From positions 76,843,410 to 76,907,409 of the forward strand of contig NC_134839.1 of the NCBI RefSeq assembly GCF_965363235.1: a stretch of 64,000 nt of DNA, written 5' to 3'. Shown here one piece after another: positions 11,541 through 25,276 of the stretch. Both the position numbers and the translations under genes were made by a program. Under the pieces are notes generated by a model. That model was not told the DNA's origin, ran no database searches, and saw nothing but the letters and a program-made list of their open reading frames with translations. The stretch is from Mytilus galloprovincialis (taxonomy: Eukaryota > Mollusca > Bivalvia > Mytilida > Mytilidae). Within the stretch, counting starts at the first letter, position 1. Each line of letters begins with the position of its first letter.

Positions 11541-11989
11541 CCTATTTTTTATTATTGAAATTTTCTTCTCTATACAAACAGTATAAACATAATTTTTCAT
11601 GACTGATTAAATGATACAAATGATATTTAAAACTTTGATAAATTTTTGAATTCTCTGAACAATTGAGTTTTAAATCTGTGTACGGAAAATTTTTAAATGA
11701 GAAAAAATAGATGACCTGTCAAAACAAATCTGATACAAATATTTAATAACACGTTTAGATATAGGATGATATTTTGGCTCTCATTAATGACGACTTCAGT
11801 TTGTATAAACTAAAGAGATTTATCCTGCTCAACTGACTTTAACTTCTAGTAGACCTTTGTTGATTTATGTATCTATGTCATTTTGCTTAGTTTCTTCTTC
11901 TGTTAGCTTTTCTGACATCGGACTCTTGACTCCCTTTCAGCTGAGAATTACTATGCGTAATACCGTGTGTTGGTTTATTATATACATTG

Positions 11990-12345
11990 TCTAAAGGTAT
12001 AAGGGGAGGGTTAATATCTCACAAAACATATTGTTTTAATCCAGCCTCATTTTTGTCCCTGTTACAAGTCAGTAGCCTCTGGCTTTTAATAGTCTTGAAT
12101 GTTTTTTTTTAAATTGTAGTTCATCTATATGTTTTGGAGTTAGGTGTGACATCCATTTACACTGAACTACACAGTGTGATACCCATTTTTTTTGTTTACG
12201 GACCACCTGAGGCCAGCCTGTGTGTGAGGGATTTTCTCGCTTTGCTGAAGACCCATTGCATTGATGGCCTTAAGCCTGTTTCTATTTCTTTAGTCAAGTG
12301 CTTGTCTCTTTGACACATTCCCTATTTCCGTTCTCATTTTTACAG
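11990..12345 (+). repeat. Fragments of common bivalve repeats
   Basis: 12000-12075 resembles part of family H in reverse orientation, and 12225-12345 (tttgacacattccctatttc) has a second copy at 47815-47915. Non-coding. Confidence 0.5.
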
Positions 12346-12779
12346 ACATGAAAATTAGAAGGACCTATATTTCAGTGATATGGATAGCTTACAATAAGAG
12401 TTCAAGATACATATATTCGCTATTTTATTAGAACAATATTAATTCGTTATATAAGAATATAAGTTAGTATGTAAATTGTTATTCAAGGTTCCTACCGAAC
12501 GACAATAAAATAGCTATTTTGTTGCATAAATACGTTATATGTACCTCGCGAAGTATATTATAACAATTTAGTACTGTATAAGTCGTGTATAGTTGCAAGA
12601 CAATTTTTAAGGAAAGGTTTGAGCACTCAACAGGTGCCTGTCACAAACCAGTGGTTCTTGTTTGACTTTATTTGCTATATTCGTTTTCAGTTCATTTTTG
12701 TAATAGAAATCATACCGATTGTATTATTTCTTATGCTATTTCCCATATTGTCATTCCAGTGTCTTTTATAAAGTAATTT

Positions 12780-14215
12780 ACGGTATCGAAGTTGCTCATT
12801 GGTGAAGGCCTAACGGGGACATTCATTTTTAAATCTTTGTCCTTTTCGTCCTGTATGGAAAGAAAGTCTATGTGTGCATTTGCCTCGCCTACGACGATAG
12901 TCACAAAATGCGAGATACAGGGATTATAATTTGGCGACGGCGAGGTAAACTATTTGAATAAAGATTTACATTTAAGAAAAAAGAAGACCTGCATTCTTCG
13001 TCGCTTATACTAAGATGCTTTTGTTACGAAATTTCCATCTGTTATATGTTTATTGTCCTTCACCTCATTTATATGAGATAGTGACTACTTGAAATAAATT
13101 TGGAATTTTGATTTGTCATGTGCAATACTCACTTATCATGAGTAATACTTCATGGTCAGTGATCAAAGTTTATTTTTCGTGATCAAATCTGTATCGCATA
13201 CACTATAAGCAAAATGTTAAATACAATGTATATTTGGTATGTAGAATGATTGTCAAGAGTACATGTCCGACTGACAGGTTTCATCTGACCTTGACCTCAT
13301 TTTCATGGTTCTGTAGTCAATGTTCAGTTTTTCAGGTTATGTCTGTTTCTCAAATACCATAAGGAATAGTTCAACTGTATTTGGTGTGTTGAATGATTGT
13401 CAGCTGTACACTATCAGGATTCATCTGACCTTGACTTCAATCTCATAGCATAGTGGTCTAGTGTTAAAGTTCCTCGTTTTGTCTGTTTCACAGATACGAT
13501 AATCAATTGATCAGCTGTATTTGGAGTAGGGATTACTTTAAGATGAACATGTCCTCCTGGCAGGTTTCATCTGACCATAAATTCAGATTCATGGTTCATA
13601 TCTCAATGTTTAGTTTTTCAAGTTTGATTTGTTTCCTGGTATTAACCTTATTTTCATGGTTTGTTGGTCGATGTTCAGTTTTTGTCGAGCCTGCGACTTT
13701 TGTCGCAGAAAGGTCAACATAGGGATATTGATCAGGCAGCGGTGGCTACTTCTTAAAGCCCTTATATTTTAGCAGGTGGAAGACCTGGATTCCTCATACT
13801 TTGTATATAGATGCATTATGTTACAAAGTTTCCGTATGTCAAATGTCCATTGTCCTTTCTCTTTTATTATGAGTAATAGGATAACTATATTTGGTATGTG
13901 CGTATCTTGTAAGGTCCTCATACCCGTCAGATCGTTATCACTTGACCTCAATCTCATTTCATTGATCAGTGAACAAGGTTAAGTTTTGGTGGTCAAGTTC
14001 ATATCTCAGATTCTATAATGTCTAGTATATTCGGTGTATGAAGGACTGTACGGTGTATGTATCCAACTGGCAGGTGTAATTTGACCTTGACTTCATTTTC
14101 ATGGTTCATAAGTTAAGTTTTTGAGGTGGTTTTTTTTTCTAATACTATATGCAATAGGTCAACTATATTTAGTGTATGGAAATGGTTATAGGGGAGTTCC
14201 TTGTGGTAAATTTCC
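12780..14215 (+). repeat. Composite bivalve repeat with 'catctgaccttgacctcat' modules
   Basis: Modules of roughly 140-180 bp built around catctgaccttgacctcat and ttttcatggtt recur near 13285, 13425, 13567, 13935 and 14078. A boundary near 13683 (tttttgtcgagcctgcgac) looks like the start of a second element of the same kind. I recognise this sequence as widespread in mussels but cannot name its class. Confidence 0.65.
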
Positions 14216-14219
14216 GAAG

Positions 14220-15457
14220 GATAATACACTAGGATAACAATGCAGGAACAAGTCTGATATTTAGGATGCCCATTTGGAACAACAGCAATACCTTAAACTT
14301 GTCGATAAGCTGTATTGTCAAACCAAACAAACAAACATTATGTCCAGGAGACTATTAACATCATCTCATCACAGTTCCAGTTAAGTATAATGTAACATAT
14401 CACGTTTGTCGTTACAGAGGTATGGTTAATATATAAGTTTCAGCAAATCTTTTTGCTGGCAAAATTGCTGTGTTAATGGCGTTTTTTACACCTCTCCTTA
14501 TCATTACATTTGAATGTTGTTTTGTTTAAAGAATGTTTTTTTTCTAAATATTACACTAAGCAATTTAATAAAGAAAATTATGTTTCTTATAACAAGAGCA
14601 CGATATATTCTAAGCACGTCCAACCGCAGATGTACAGACCTAACTATAAACTTGTCACGAAAAGTAAAATTACGTTACAAATGAACATGACATCTATATA
14701 TATACATTTGTATGTTGCTAGTCGACACTTCGTTAATTAATTAATTGACTGGAGATGTTTTCCTTGAAAGCAAATAAGCTCTAAATTCTTGTTCATATCT
14801 TTAATAATGATATCTCATAATAAGAAATCAAACTCCGTAGCTACCACGCACCAATTAATAACCTACTACTAAGAAATCGTGCTTTCGAGTCACAAGCCTA
14901 ATGTAGGTCATATAACAAGTAAGAAAAACCCATGTAAAACAAAAAAAAAAAAGGAAATGCAATGAACATTATGAAAAGTAAAAATACATGAATCATGGTT
15001 AGGAGACGAGCTGTATATTGACATTTGTTTCTAATGAACATTCTATTTATACCATATGCATTTAATATAAATGAGTACATTTAGTTTATTTTATGATTAA
15101 GAACGTTATTTGTGAATTTAACAACGATTAAACTCCTGCGCATTGCATCTAGTACTGTTTTTTCTTATCCCCTATCATGTTGTATAAAAACAAAGTTTTG
15201 TTAATCTAAAATCGATTTTACATATATCCATATAGGTAAATCAATTTTTCCCAAATCAAGTTAAGAAGGGGGATAGGGGGTCAGCGAAAAAACTATGTCA
15301 ATTAAGTTTTTTATCCTACATTGAACTTTTGATGTCGTCCCTAAAAACACACTCTGTCTGTGTTTAACTATCGATGTCGTATAAAAAAAACGCACTGCAC
15401 ATGTCGTACAAAGACAAATGCGCATTGCATCAAATAATAAATAAACGAACTGAGATC

Positions 15458-15460
<3 letters not shown>
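14220..15460. other. No gene recognised
   Basis: AT-rich; a hydrophobic minus-strand frame near 14900-15000 is driven by a poly-A tract. Nothing convincing. Confidence 0.35.

Positions 15461-15490
<30 letters not shown>
15461..15490. repeat. (TA)n microsatellite
   Basis: About 15 uninterrupted TA units. Confidence 0.9.
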
Positions 15491-15497
<7 letters not shown>

Positions 15498-15974
15498 TTG
15501 GTGTATTTACTGTCTTCTGATTGGTTAAAAGAATTAGCTTTATTTTCAATGTTATCAATTTTTATGTCGACACACCCACTCTAACGTTGTGTATTCATAC
15601 GCAAACACCTGTGTATGTTGTTATTCGTATTAATATACATCTTTGAGCCTTATTTTTGATAGAAATTTATTTATAATGAATGGCAATAATTTATTTGAAT
15701 TTATTGAACCATAACATTAATTCAAAATAAATAACAGCCATTCATTAAATATACATGTACTTGATTACAAACTTTAAATATTCCAAATGAGCTCATACAT
15801 ATACTGCCTGCATGATAACCTAACTAACGCGCAGCATAAACTTGTCACTATTACCTTCTGAAACTTATTATTACTGCACAGTTTTAAACTTTATTGACCA
15901 GGAATTAAGGCTAAACCATATCCATTGCTCAGTCGGGTAGTTTGATCATGTAAAGGACAGGAAATATTGTACAT

Positions 15975-16235
15975 AGATATAAGAAGATGTGGTATGAGTT
16001 CCAATGAGTCAACTCTCCATACAATTTGTAAAAAATAACAACATTATAGGTCAATTTGAGTACGGTCTTTAACACGTAGCCTAGGCTCACACCGAACAGC
16101 AAGCTATAAAGGGCCCCCGAAATGACTATTGTAAAACCATTAAAACGGGAAAACCAACAGTCTAATCTATATATAAAAAAAAACAGAACGAAAAACACTT
16201 GTAAACCACATCAACAAACGACAAATACTGAACAT
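15975..16235 (+). repeat. Family H repeat copy
   Basis: Shares agaagatgtggtatgag, aagctataaagggcccccga and the a-rich tail with the copy at 3120 and, inverted, with 19020-19300. Confidence 0.65.
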
Positions 16236-16834
16236 CCGATTGTCTTCGGTCTGACAAAACTTGTGTTTCAATATTAAAACATTTATTGGTGAAATATAAA
16301 TGATCGCAAAAATATTACCACACTATTTCTATAACATAGTTTGTTCTATACTATAATAATAATAAAAAATGAAACAAATTCTAGTTTTCTCTGTTTCACA
16401 TTAAGAAATGAGAGCATTTATTTTTATATTTAAGATATAATAGTGTGAAAATATATCTGCTTTCTCCTTCTGTTTTTTTAACATAGTATACTGTTATGAA
16501 TAAAATGAGCAGAATATATGGTAAAAATACCTTTAACAATTGACAAAAACAGGGCAAAAATATAGAATAGAGTAAAATGGAGTGAACAGATAAAAAAACA
16601 ATAGTGAAAAATTGGCAATAATATAAAACATACAGAATAATTAACTAAAAATTTAAGTATGCAGAAATAAAGCTGCCCCCTGCAATTCAGACCCTCATAA
16701 ATCGATCATTTTAGTGACATTGATTTATTACGAAACATAAAAAAGTATTGAAATGCGAAGAAACGTATGTTTCCGTATTAATAATCAGTTGTAAAAGGAC
16801 AAAATAGCTATCGGAGTTTTATAATATTTCATCT

Positions 16835-17060
16835 TGAACTATTTAAACTCAAATGCAAGAGGTTGTGGGTTCAATCCCAGTACAACTCAAACCAATGGAA
16901 TGTGATGTGCATTCGAAATTCAGCTGTGAGCGCAAAAACTGGACGGGTAAGATTCGGAATAATGCGTCGGGTATGTTGACATATATCTGTGCACTTTAAC
17001 CTTGTGAATTAGTACGTTAAACACTCGTTCAAATGGCCGGTTTTGTATATTCATATTCAT
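16835..17060 (+). repeat. Possible tRNA-derived SINE
   Basis: gtgggttcaatcccagtaca at about 16866 has the form of a T-arm with an internal promoter B box (GGTTCAATCCC). A matching A box and acceptor stem are not clear, and about 170 bases of unlike sequence follow, so this is a degenerate SINE head and not a tRNA gene. Confidence 0.35.
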
Positions 17061-17814
17061 TTTACATCAACATGTTTTCGTCCTGATAAACAAGTAATGT
17101 TTGCCACTGGATGTTAAACACCATCTCGTTCGTCCGTCCGTCCATATATAAGTATATATTATACCAAAATTTTGTTTTTAATAAATGTACACACGTTGGC
17201 GAAGTTTTTTTTTTTATTTGATGAAAGCGTGGGTTGATGCTTGTTTAAACTCCAGAAGCAGTGATTCTAAGCCACGATACACCACATTCGAGGAGAGCAC
17301 GATAACAATAGACCACCGAGTCATTTTTTTTTTAAATTTGAACAGAACGTATTTATTCAAGATGGCTCAAAATTAATGATAGACACTGGGTAAGAAGAAA
17401 GAACAAAGCAGAATGGACAGTTTTTTTGGTTTTTTTTATATAGATATACATTGAAATCAAATGAGAACTCAAATCGTACGTTTGTGTTAATGTGATCTGT
17501 TGATACAATTTGTAATTGCTTTTTGTTATTTAATGTTTACTTATTTAAAGTTATATTTCGTCTCTCTATTTTTAATATACAGGCTTTGATAACTGTTTGC
17601 TATGATTATACATTTTCGCTCCTGTTCTCGAACTATTAATTCCGTTCTCCATTACTGTACACAATTATTTTCATTTACCTGTGTGTACATTATTCTAGTT
17701 GATGGCATTTTGTTCAAGATCAGGGTTTACTTTTAAAAATGTTTATTATATCTCACCCCTTATTTTATTGATTTTGTATTTACAGGATGTCATATATCAA
17801 ATATTCGTCCAGTT

Positions 17815-18850
17815 TTTATACGTCCGTCGTCTTTTAGACGGGACGTATTATGGTATACCGTTGTCCGTCCGTCCGTCTGTCCGTCCGTCGTCCACACTTC
17901 GGACAATAACTCAAAAACACTTTCACCAATTTCCATGAAACTTAAGTGAATTGTTTATATCTATTGACGTAAGCTCCCTTTCGTTTTTTTTTTTAATTTC
18001 AGATTTTAAGTTTTGGATTTATGGGGCTTTATTCATAAAAAAGGGGGGATTTTCAACACTTCGGACAATAACTCAAAAAGGCTTTCACCAATGTCCATGA
18101 AACTTAAGTAAATTGTTTATATCTATTGACGTAAGCTCCCTTTCGTTTTTTTTTAATTTCAGATTTTAATTATATATAAGTTTTGGATTTATGGGGCTTT
18201 ATTCATAAAAAAAGGGGGATTTTCAACACTTCGGACAATAACTCAAAAAGGCTTTCACCAATGTCCATGAAACTTTGTTGAATTGTTTATATCTATTGAT
18301 GTAAGCTCCCTTTCAATTTTTATAAATTTCAGATTTTAAGTTTTGGATTTATGGGGCTTTATTCATAAAAAAAGGGGGATTTTCAACACTTCGGACAATA
18401 ACTCAAAAAGGCTTTCACCAATGTCCTTGAAACTTTGGTGAATTGTTTATATCTATTGATGTAAGCTCCCTTTCAATTTTTATAAATTTCACATTTTACA
18501 TTTCCGTGTTATGAATTTTTATGCTTAGAAAATGGGGGATTTTCCAATTTTGGGACAATAACTAACACTTTCACAAAATTTTATGCAACTTTGATAAATT
18601 GTTTATATCTATTGACATAAGCTCCCTTTCCATTTTTATAAATTTTAGATTTTACGTTTTCTTAAGTAATGAATTTTTATACTTAAAAAAGGGGGATTTT
18701 ATGAAACTTTGGTGAATATATTAATGTAACATCCCTTTTGATTTGTATATATATTTCTAGTTGATCATATAAATTCATTTAAAGCATAAAAGACAAGTTA
18801 AAAGAGCAACGGGCGTAACATGCGCTAAAGCGCAGCCCTTTATTATTTAC
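17815..18850 (+). repeat. GTCCGTCC-type bivalve element with internal tandem repeats
   Basis: Opens with gtccgtccgtccgtctgtcc and ends near gcgctaaagcgcagcccttt. In between, a unit of about 165 bp starting cacttcggacaataactcaa occurs about five times (17893, 18057, 18227, 18390, 18555), each holding an aaaggggg run. A non-coding element that I recognise as common in bivalves. Confidence 0.7.
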
Positions 18851-18949
18851 TTGTTTGTCTTAATATGTCTTTTGATTGACTTAAGCCATTTCAATTGATA
18901 TTTTATAGTTTGTCTTTCTGTGTTGTGATGTTACATTATTGTTTGAGGT

Positions 18950-19300
18950 AAGGGTGAAGGTTGGTACCTATTGAATTGTTAAAACCCGCTGTATATGTTT
19001 GCACCTGTCCTAAGTTAGAAGTCAGATGTTCAGTGGTTATCGTTTGTTGATGTGGTTCATAAATATTTCACGTTTCTCGTTTTTTTTTTATATAAGTTAG
19101 ACCGTTAGTTTTCCCGTTTGAATGGTTTAACAATTATAGTCATTTTTTGGGGCCCCCTTATAGCTTGCTGTTCGATGTAAGCCAAGACTCCGCGTTGAAG
19201 ACCATCCATTGACCAATAATGGTTTCCTTTTACAAATTGTGACTTGGATGGAGTTTTGTTTCATTGGCACTCATACCACATCTTCTTATATCTATATACT
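18950..19300 (-). repeat. Family H repeat copy
   Basis: Reverse-strand relative of 15975-16235, ending in ccacatcttcttatatctat, the complement of that copy's start. Confidence 0.65.
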
Positions 19301-20985
19301 ATTGATACATTGAATTGTTCTTCTTGCATGAATATAAGAAAGAGTGTTTATTTTCTTGAACAATGTATAAGTACATAAATGGGAACAGATGTCAGTTTAC
19401 CAGATAAATCACTTTTGCTTTGACAATGACATGCGGTGATTATATGTTGACTTATTTGAATTCATAATGATGTACCTTGTTATATATCTTAATGAATTAT
19501 CACGTCAAAGCTGACAACAACCTTTCGGAATACCCGATATGCATTTTCATTACTTTATTTGACCCCAGTTTGTGTTATACGTGCTAGGAGGTGCCCCTAT
19601 GTTGACATTTTAATTTCAACAATAATGCAATGTTTTATTCATATTGTTTTATTCATAGAAACATGAATTGATCTTTCATGATATGATTTTAAATAAGCTA
19701 TTTTTGATCATGTGGGGGCAATTTATTTTTATATATGGTATGGGTTTCTCACTTTGTTGAAGGTCGTTTTGTAACCTATAGTTTCCTTATTCCACATGAT
19801 ATTTACTATGGTGGATAAATGTCTCATTGGCAATGGTATCCCACCTCTGACTTTTAACGTGAAATTATATCACACAAAAAAAAAAAGAATTCCCATCCCT
19901 TTATATATTCAACTATTGTTTTCAGAGGTGAGCTAATTTCCATGTTGCCAAATTCCTTACATGATTCTTGAAGTCTTACACTAATTAGTAATGTACAGTG
20001 ATATTTTATGATTAAAGAGTAGAAAGTACGAATTTTAAGAAATGTTTATAGTATCAACTATTTACGTTGGGCAAACAATTTACATTATTAAAATGAGAAA
20101 CATGTAAGAATCTCATTATTATATGATAAATTAATATGAACTGTCATCATGCAATCTCCATTAGTATTTCACTTTCATGTTTAATTATAATAACATACAT
20201 ATGCTGTTTGCATTTTAAAAGTGTTCTAATAATAAAATGAATGGCAGGTTTTTTTAAACCTTATATACCTTGAAATATAATATCACGCCTTTTGACATAA
20301 TGCCCTTTTGAGCTGTACCAAGACGTTATCACTATCTTCCTATTAATACCTACAGTATGAAGGATATCTAAACTAAATTCCTCTTGGAAAGAATAATCAG
20401 TTTTCCTATTGAGTAATCTGTAGTGTAAATTATGAATGAAAAAATGGCCTTGGACGTCTTTTATACGGATGTAATTCATATTCAGCGAAGTTAACATGGC
20501 TCTTTTCTCTACATTGTCATGTATATTTACCAAGATGAGCCTGTTAAACGAAAGGTAATGGATTAATATACCATATGTATGTATACTCCTGATGAAATTG
20601 GTCAAATTGCTCTTCTAAATGCATGAAAAATATTCCTGCCCTTCCTATAACCGCAATTTTTGAGTGTTCTTGTTGACGATATGAATCAAAATCATTCCTT
20701 TTTGCTTTGTTTTATCGTTACCTTTATCGTTTATATGCAGTTTGCTTCTTGAAAGTCGATTAAGTTCTAAAATTCTACTAATGTATGAAAAGAACGAGTA
20801 CAGTTTGGTGCAGAGCAAGAATTACAGGTAGACGGGCGGAAAAGGTTAACGCGGCGTTTTCTCTCTACCAACCGAGGTAACCTCTTGGTTGTAGTTTCGT
20901 GAATAAATTTACAATGTCTTTTTTTGTTAACTTTTTGTATACTTTTTGATAATCCGATGAACCTCATTTTCGTATAATCGTTAGG
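19300..20985. other. No gene recognised
   Basis: Contains a 114-codon minus-strand frame (20605-20261) without an ATG and without recognisable domains; a frame of this length is expected by chance in 64 kb of such AT-rich DNA. Confidence 0.3.
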
Positions 20986-21050
20986 TTAAGGTATGGCGTG
21001 CCTCAAGGTCGAAGTTTAATTTATTTAAACATTCATTTAGGAATCTAAAG
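20985..21050 (+). mobile_element. Tiny non-LTR reverse-transcriptase remnant
   Basis: The frame RYGVPQGRSLIYLNIHL resembles the GVPQGS-LGPLLFxIYIND block of jockey/CR1-type LINEs. Only about 20 codons are recognisable. Confidence 0.4.
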
Positions 21051-22404
21051 TATAATAGTGTATATTTATTGAAAGATTAAATGTATTGAAGGAAATTTAA
21101 ACAGGTTGTTATGTTTCAGGATAGATCCCACACTTAAAAGTCATTTTGAAATATTGCGTCTTTTATTTGTGTACATATTCGGCCGCACACGTTTCTTGCA
21201 AAGGCACCTCGAAACGCAACAACTTAGGTTTACTAGTGTATGTTTTCAGGGCAAATCCTACAGTTGTAAAAAATACTCGTTGTTTGAAATACATTGATGC
21301 CAATATGCATTTAAAACTTTACAAAATTGTCGGAAGTTGTATTTCTCTTATTCTTACACAATTTATCTTTTTTCTGACATGTTGATTTGTATTTAATCAA
21401 TCCATTTGATCTCAGTTCTTCATTGGTTAAAATTCGAACTATCTTGCTTTCCTCTGAATTTCCTTTTGTGACGACATAGAAAAAGGCGACCATGCCTGTC
21501 ACATAGGAAAAAAAACATCTTTATGCAGCAGATCATTTGAAAGAAGGAACAAGCTTTCTGCATATTGTTTAAAAATCATTAGAGAATAAATTCCACCTTT
21601 TAATCTCGGGTAATACGATATTTATCCACTCTCGACGGTTAAATTTTAAATATTTACCGATATCGTCGTTATTTTCCCATACAACATTTTTATACTGTTA
21701 TTTTGCATTAAGAAAAAAACCATTAACGTTCAAATTGGAAAAAGACCGTAACTATGCTTTCTTACGTCATTAAGGAGGAATCTTCAGTATATGTTAATCA
21801 TAAAATATAAGACCTCTAGACAGTACATATGAGGAAAATTTAATTTTATTTCGTATAGAGTAATATACATCACATCACACTCAAAATCAAGCGTAATAGG
21901 GGATACATTTTTGTAATAGGCGTCTGATTAATGTCATGCACAACATTTACATGTTTGATTACATGCCACAAAAAAGGCAATGACTGATGAAAAGGTATAC
22001 AATAAATGATAAATAAAATTATGCAAATAAATGCATGTTAAAACAATTAAGCAATTTATTAATGAATAAATATATTATGACATTTGCATTGTTGCACTAT
22101 GATCGACGTGTGTTTCCTTATATCGAAGTTCAATCTGACCTCATAATAAAATTCCATTCTGAATCGGCAGGCATTTCTGACGCCTCCATAAACAATGACA
22201 TTTATCACTTTCTCAAATTGAATTTAAAATTCCAAGGTTTTTATAATGAGGTTTCTCCAACGTATGTCAATGTCGTCATATTATGTTTTCAAACAACATT
22301 TGATGTACACTGAAGATATAAGCACAATTTAAAAGTATAGAATCATGTTGATACCTTACAAGTTTAGATAAAAATCCATTTATTTTGAAAAATTAGTAAT
22401 TTAA

Positions 22405-22612
22405 GGAGGTAGACCTAGGTTAAGGGAGATAACTCTTTAAATCAGTCAAGCGTTTGTAAAAGCCAAGTTCACCAATGTATTTTAAGCATTTACCTGAAAC
22501 AGATTGAAAATAATCTATGTAACATAGAAGCTTAGAATATGTTTTTGGAAATGGTTGACACAAACGTACTTATGATTTTAAGAGTTATTTCCCTTAACCT
22601 ATATCTACCACC
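22405..22612. mobile_element. piggyBac-like MITE with TTAA target duplication
   Basis: Flanked by TTAA at 22401-22404 and 22613-22616. Terminal inverted repeats of about 33 bp: GGAGGTAGACCTAGGTTAAG at the left, GGTGGTAGATATAGGTTAAG read inward from the right. A 208-bp non-coding element. TTAA target sites are the hallmark of the piggyBac superfamily. Confidence 0.75.
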
Positions 22613-22934
22613 TTAAAACATTATATAAACTTTATAAATTCATGTGAATTTCACTAAAAAAAAAAAAAACATGTAATTTTCTCGTGGAAAAAAATTATGT
22701 TATTTTAACGTGCAAATTACGTGAGGTTCATATGACATTCATCTGACACTCTAATGAACTGATTTTGAGTGCATTTCTTTTTAACCAAAATTTAAAAATT
22801 TGTAAACGTTGTGTGCCGTTTAATATAGTTTAGTAATTTTTACAAAAGAAGAAGCAAATACATCGTTTAATCAGTGTTTCCTGACCCGGTTTGAACTGTA
22901 AAAATGCATTTATAAGTAGTTGGTTATCAAACTT

Positions 22935-23145
22935 TTCATTTTTTTTTATATAGATAAGGCCGTTATTTTTCTCGTTTGAATTGTTTTGCATTTTCTTATC
23001 GGGGCCTTTTATAGCTGACTATGCGGTATGGGCTTTGCTTCGATTGTGGAAGGCCGTACGGTGACCTATAGTTGTTAATGTCTGTGTCATTTTGATCTCT
23101 TGTGGACAGTTGTCTCATTGGAAATCATACCACATCTTCTTTTTT
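22935..23145 (-). repeat. Family H repeat copy
   Basis: Contains ctcgtttgaattgttttgca, tcggggccttttatagctga and ends in ccacatcttctt; complement of the 3120-3300 copy. Confidence 0.7.
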
Positions 23146-23154
23146 ATATTATTG

Positions 23155-23380
23155 CACGGGAAAATGACATACTGTGGATTCATTTATTTTTGTGGGAACC
23201 AATTTTCCGGGATTAAGGAAAACTTACATGTTCGTAGATATTTAATTTTGTGGTTTTACCAAAGGGTGCATATAAGCCTATGGAAAATTTGTAATTCGTT
23301 GAAAATTTAATTTCGTGGTTTACCTGCAACCACGAAATTCACGAAAATTGGTATCCAACGAATAATAACGAATCTATAGC
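23155..23380. mobile_element. MITE-like element
   Basis: gtggattcatttatttttgt at the left and gaataataacgaatc at the right form approximate inverted ends; internal cgtggttt and aaccacgaaat also pair. I recognise the gene-free type as frequent in molluscs. Confidence 0.45.
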
Positions 23381-24529
23381 CCTTCTATATATATAGAAAA
23401 ACATGTAACATTTTGTTTTAAAAGATACAAGTGTATTACTCATCTGTATTTCATTTAGTAAACTGTTCCATATTTGAGAACCAGAATTTGTAAAAGTTTT
23501 CTTCAAAAAGTTGTTTTGGGCTTTGGAAGATTTAATATTTTTTCATCAGCTTAACGTAAATTTATAAATTTTGATTACCAGTCAAATGAAAGTTTTTCTT
23601 GTAAATAGTTAAGATATCATGTAATGATTTAAATACAGTATTCAATTTGCCTTTTGGTATTGAATTCGTTTTTCCACATTTCACAAGTTTAAACTCTTAA
23701 ACAATAAACTGGAGGATGTCATTATGTCAGCTTCTTCATTATTATTTATGTTCTATTTCAAGCCGGTGTGTCACTTTTGATTGGCAGCCGGAAACATTAA
23801 TTATTCATGCAGACATCTAATACGTTCAGGTATTTGACTTCAAATCTTTTATGGTAATATTCTTTACAAAGCACAAAAATGTCGGCAATCACCTCAAAAA
23901 CTAACAAAACCTTTAAAAGGACTTACTAGTTTTAAGAAGGAATATTGTTACGATACTGTTGTCAGGTCATTAAAGATGGCATATGTTTGCTTTGATATTT
24001 ATTCACTCATATGGTCTTTGCATCGGAAATAAACACATTTATTCTATAACCGGTTGTTGGCATGATACGGGTTATGTTTTTCTCATATATTTTATGATGT
24101 TATGATATTAAACCCCTAAGGTGAGAGATCGTGCTTGATTTTCATATGATGAATATATTTTTATAATTTGTTTATTACATTAACTTAGGTTTTCAGCCTA
24201 GTTTGATACATTAGGGTTTCAACCCAGTTCCATACATTTAGGTTTCAGTCTATAGCTCCAATATTTGGTTTTAACAAGTATCAGCTTGAAAGGGTTTTAA
24301 ACTATAATTTACCAGGTTCGGGTTAAGTTGATAGGTGTGAGTGTTTGTTTTGTACTTGGTAGTATAGCGTGAACTGTTTGACTTCAGATATTTTGCATTG
24401 CTCTTTAAATCCCAGGAAACTGGTACGAACTCAGGACAAAAATATTAAAACGTCCCAAATTATTGCAGTTTATGAATCAAGAAATTATTATTAAGACACT
24501 CAAGTTTCAACTTTCTCAGTTGACCTTAT
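23380..24529. other. No gene recognised
   Basis: AT-rich with no supported exon; low repeat content. Confidence 0.3.
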
Positions 24530-24766
24530 ATGCATATTACTATTCCTTTTATGTCAATTTTAGTCAATTTTGGTAGGCTTGCAACGAACAGTTCTGACAA
24601 CAAAGATAAGCATTGCATTCACCATTGTGTAGATAAGTTAAATTTACGAGAGGGGATAAAAACGCGTTTCAGTGAGATATACGACAGCGGAATAAAATAT
24701 GGAGAAATTTCGCGATGGTGTCACGCATTTCTCAAAGATGCGAGATTTTTACCTCGTGTTATATGA
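24530..24766 (+). CDS. Doubtful small Cys-containing protein, 78 residues
   Basis: An ATG-started frame opens MHITIPFMSILVNFGRLA, a weak signal-like segment. It continues with a charged, codon-balanced body with three cysteines (CIHHC and WCHAF) and ends FLPRVI before TGA. An alternative start is the acceptor-like tcaattttag at 24562. Just past the stop, AAG|GTAAAG would be a fair donor. The third-position base use and low stop density favour coding; no family is recognised. It may be a chance frame or a terminal exon. Confidence 0.3.
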   Translation: MHITIPFMSILVNFGRLATNSSDNKDKHCIHHCVDKLNLREGIKTRFSEIYDSGIKYGEISRWCHAFLKDARFLPRVI

Positions 24767-25276
24767 AGGTAAAGATATATTTTTTTTTACACTGTATGTA
24801 CTTTATTTTAGGGACAATACCTGTGGGACACAAACTCTTGATTGACATTGTTTGAGAACACACAAGGTGCAAAGATACTTAATTTGTCATTAATTATAAA
24901 CGAACTTTTATCAAATCCCGTTTTTTTCTTGGATGTGGTTGTGGTCGTCTCGTCATTTATTATAACGAGACTTGCACGCTTTTATTTTTTCTTTGCAGAT
25001 GAACATTTCTTTTGAATTTAAAGTGAAGGCTGTAATCGAGGACGTTGAATATACACAATAGAAAATGTTGATACAGGACAATAACAAAGGTAATTTTAAT
25101 AGAATGACATAGAAAAAACATGCCAAATAATGACACAATAAAAACGACAGGTATTATTAATTTATTTACTCGGTTAAATTCATCAAATCAACGTGAGGCT
25201 TACCTAAACAAATAAGGAATAAGTGCACAAGGATATTTTAAACTATAATCATAAGTTTCAAAACAGATTTAAATGT

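Noticed and set aside
20767-20967. 66-codon minus-strand basic frame with three cysteines
   Set aside because: No signal peptide or supported splice sites, and it adjoins a LINE remnant; insufficient support.
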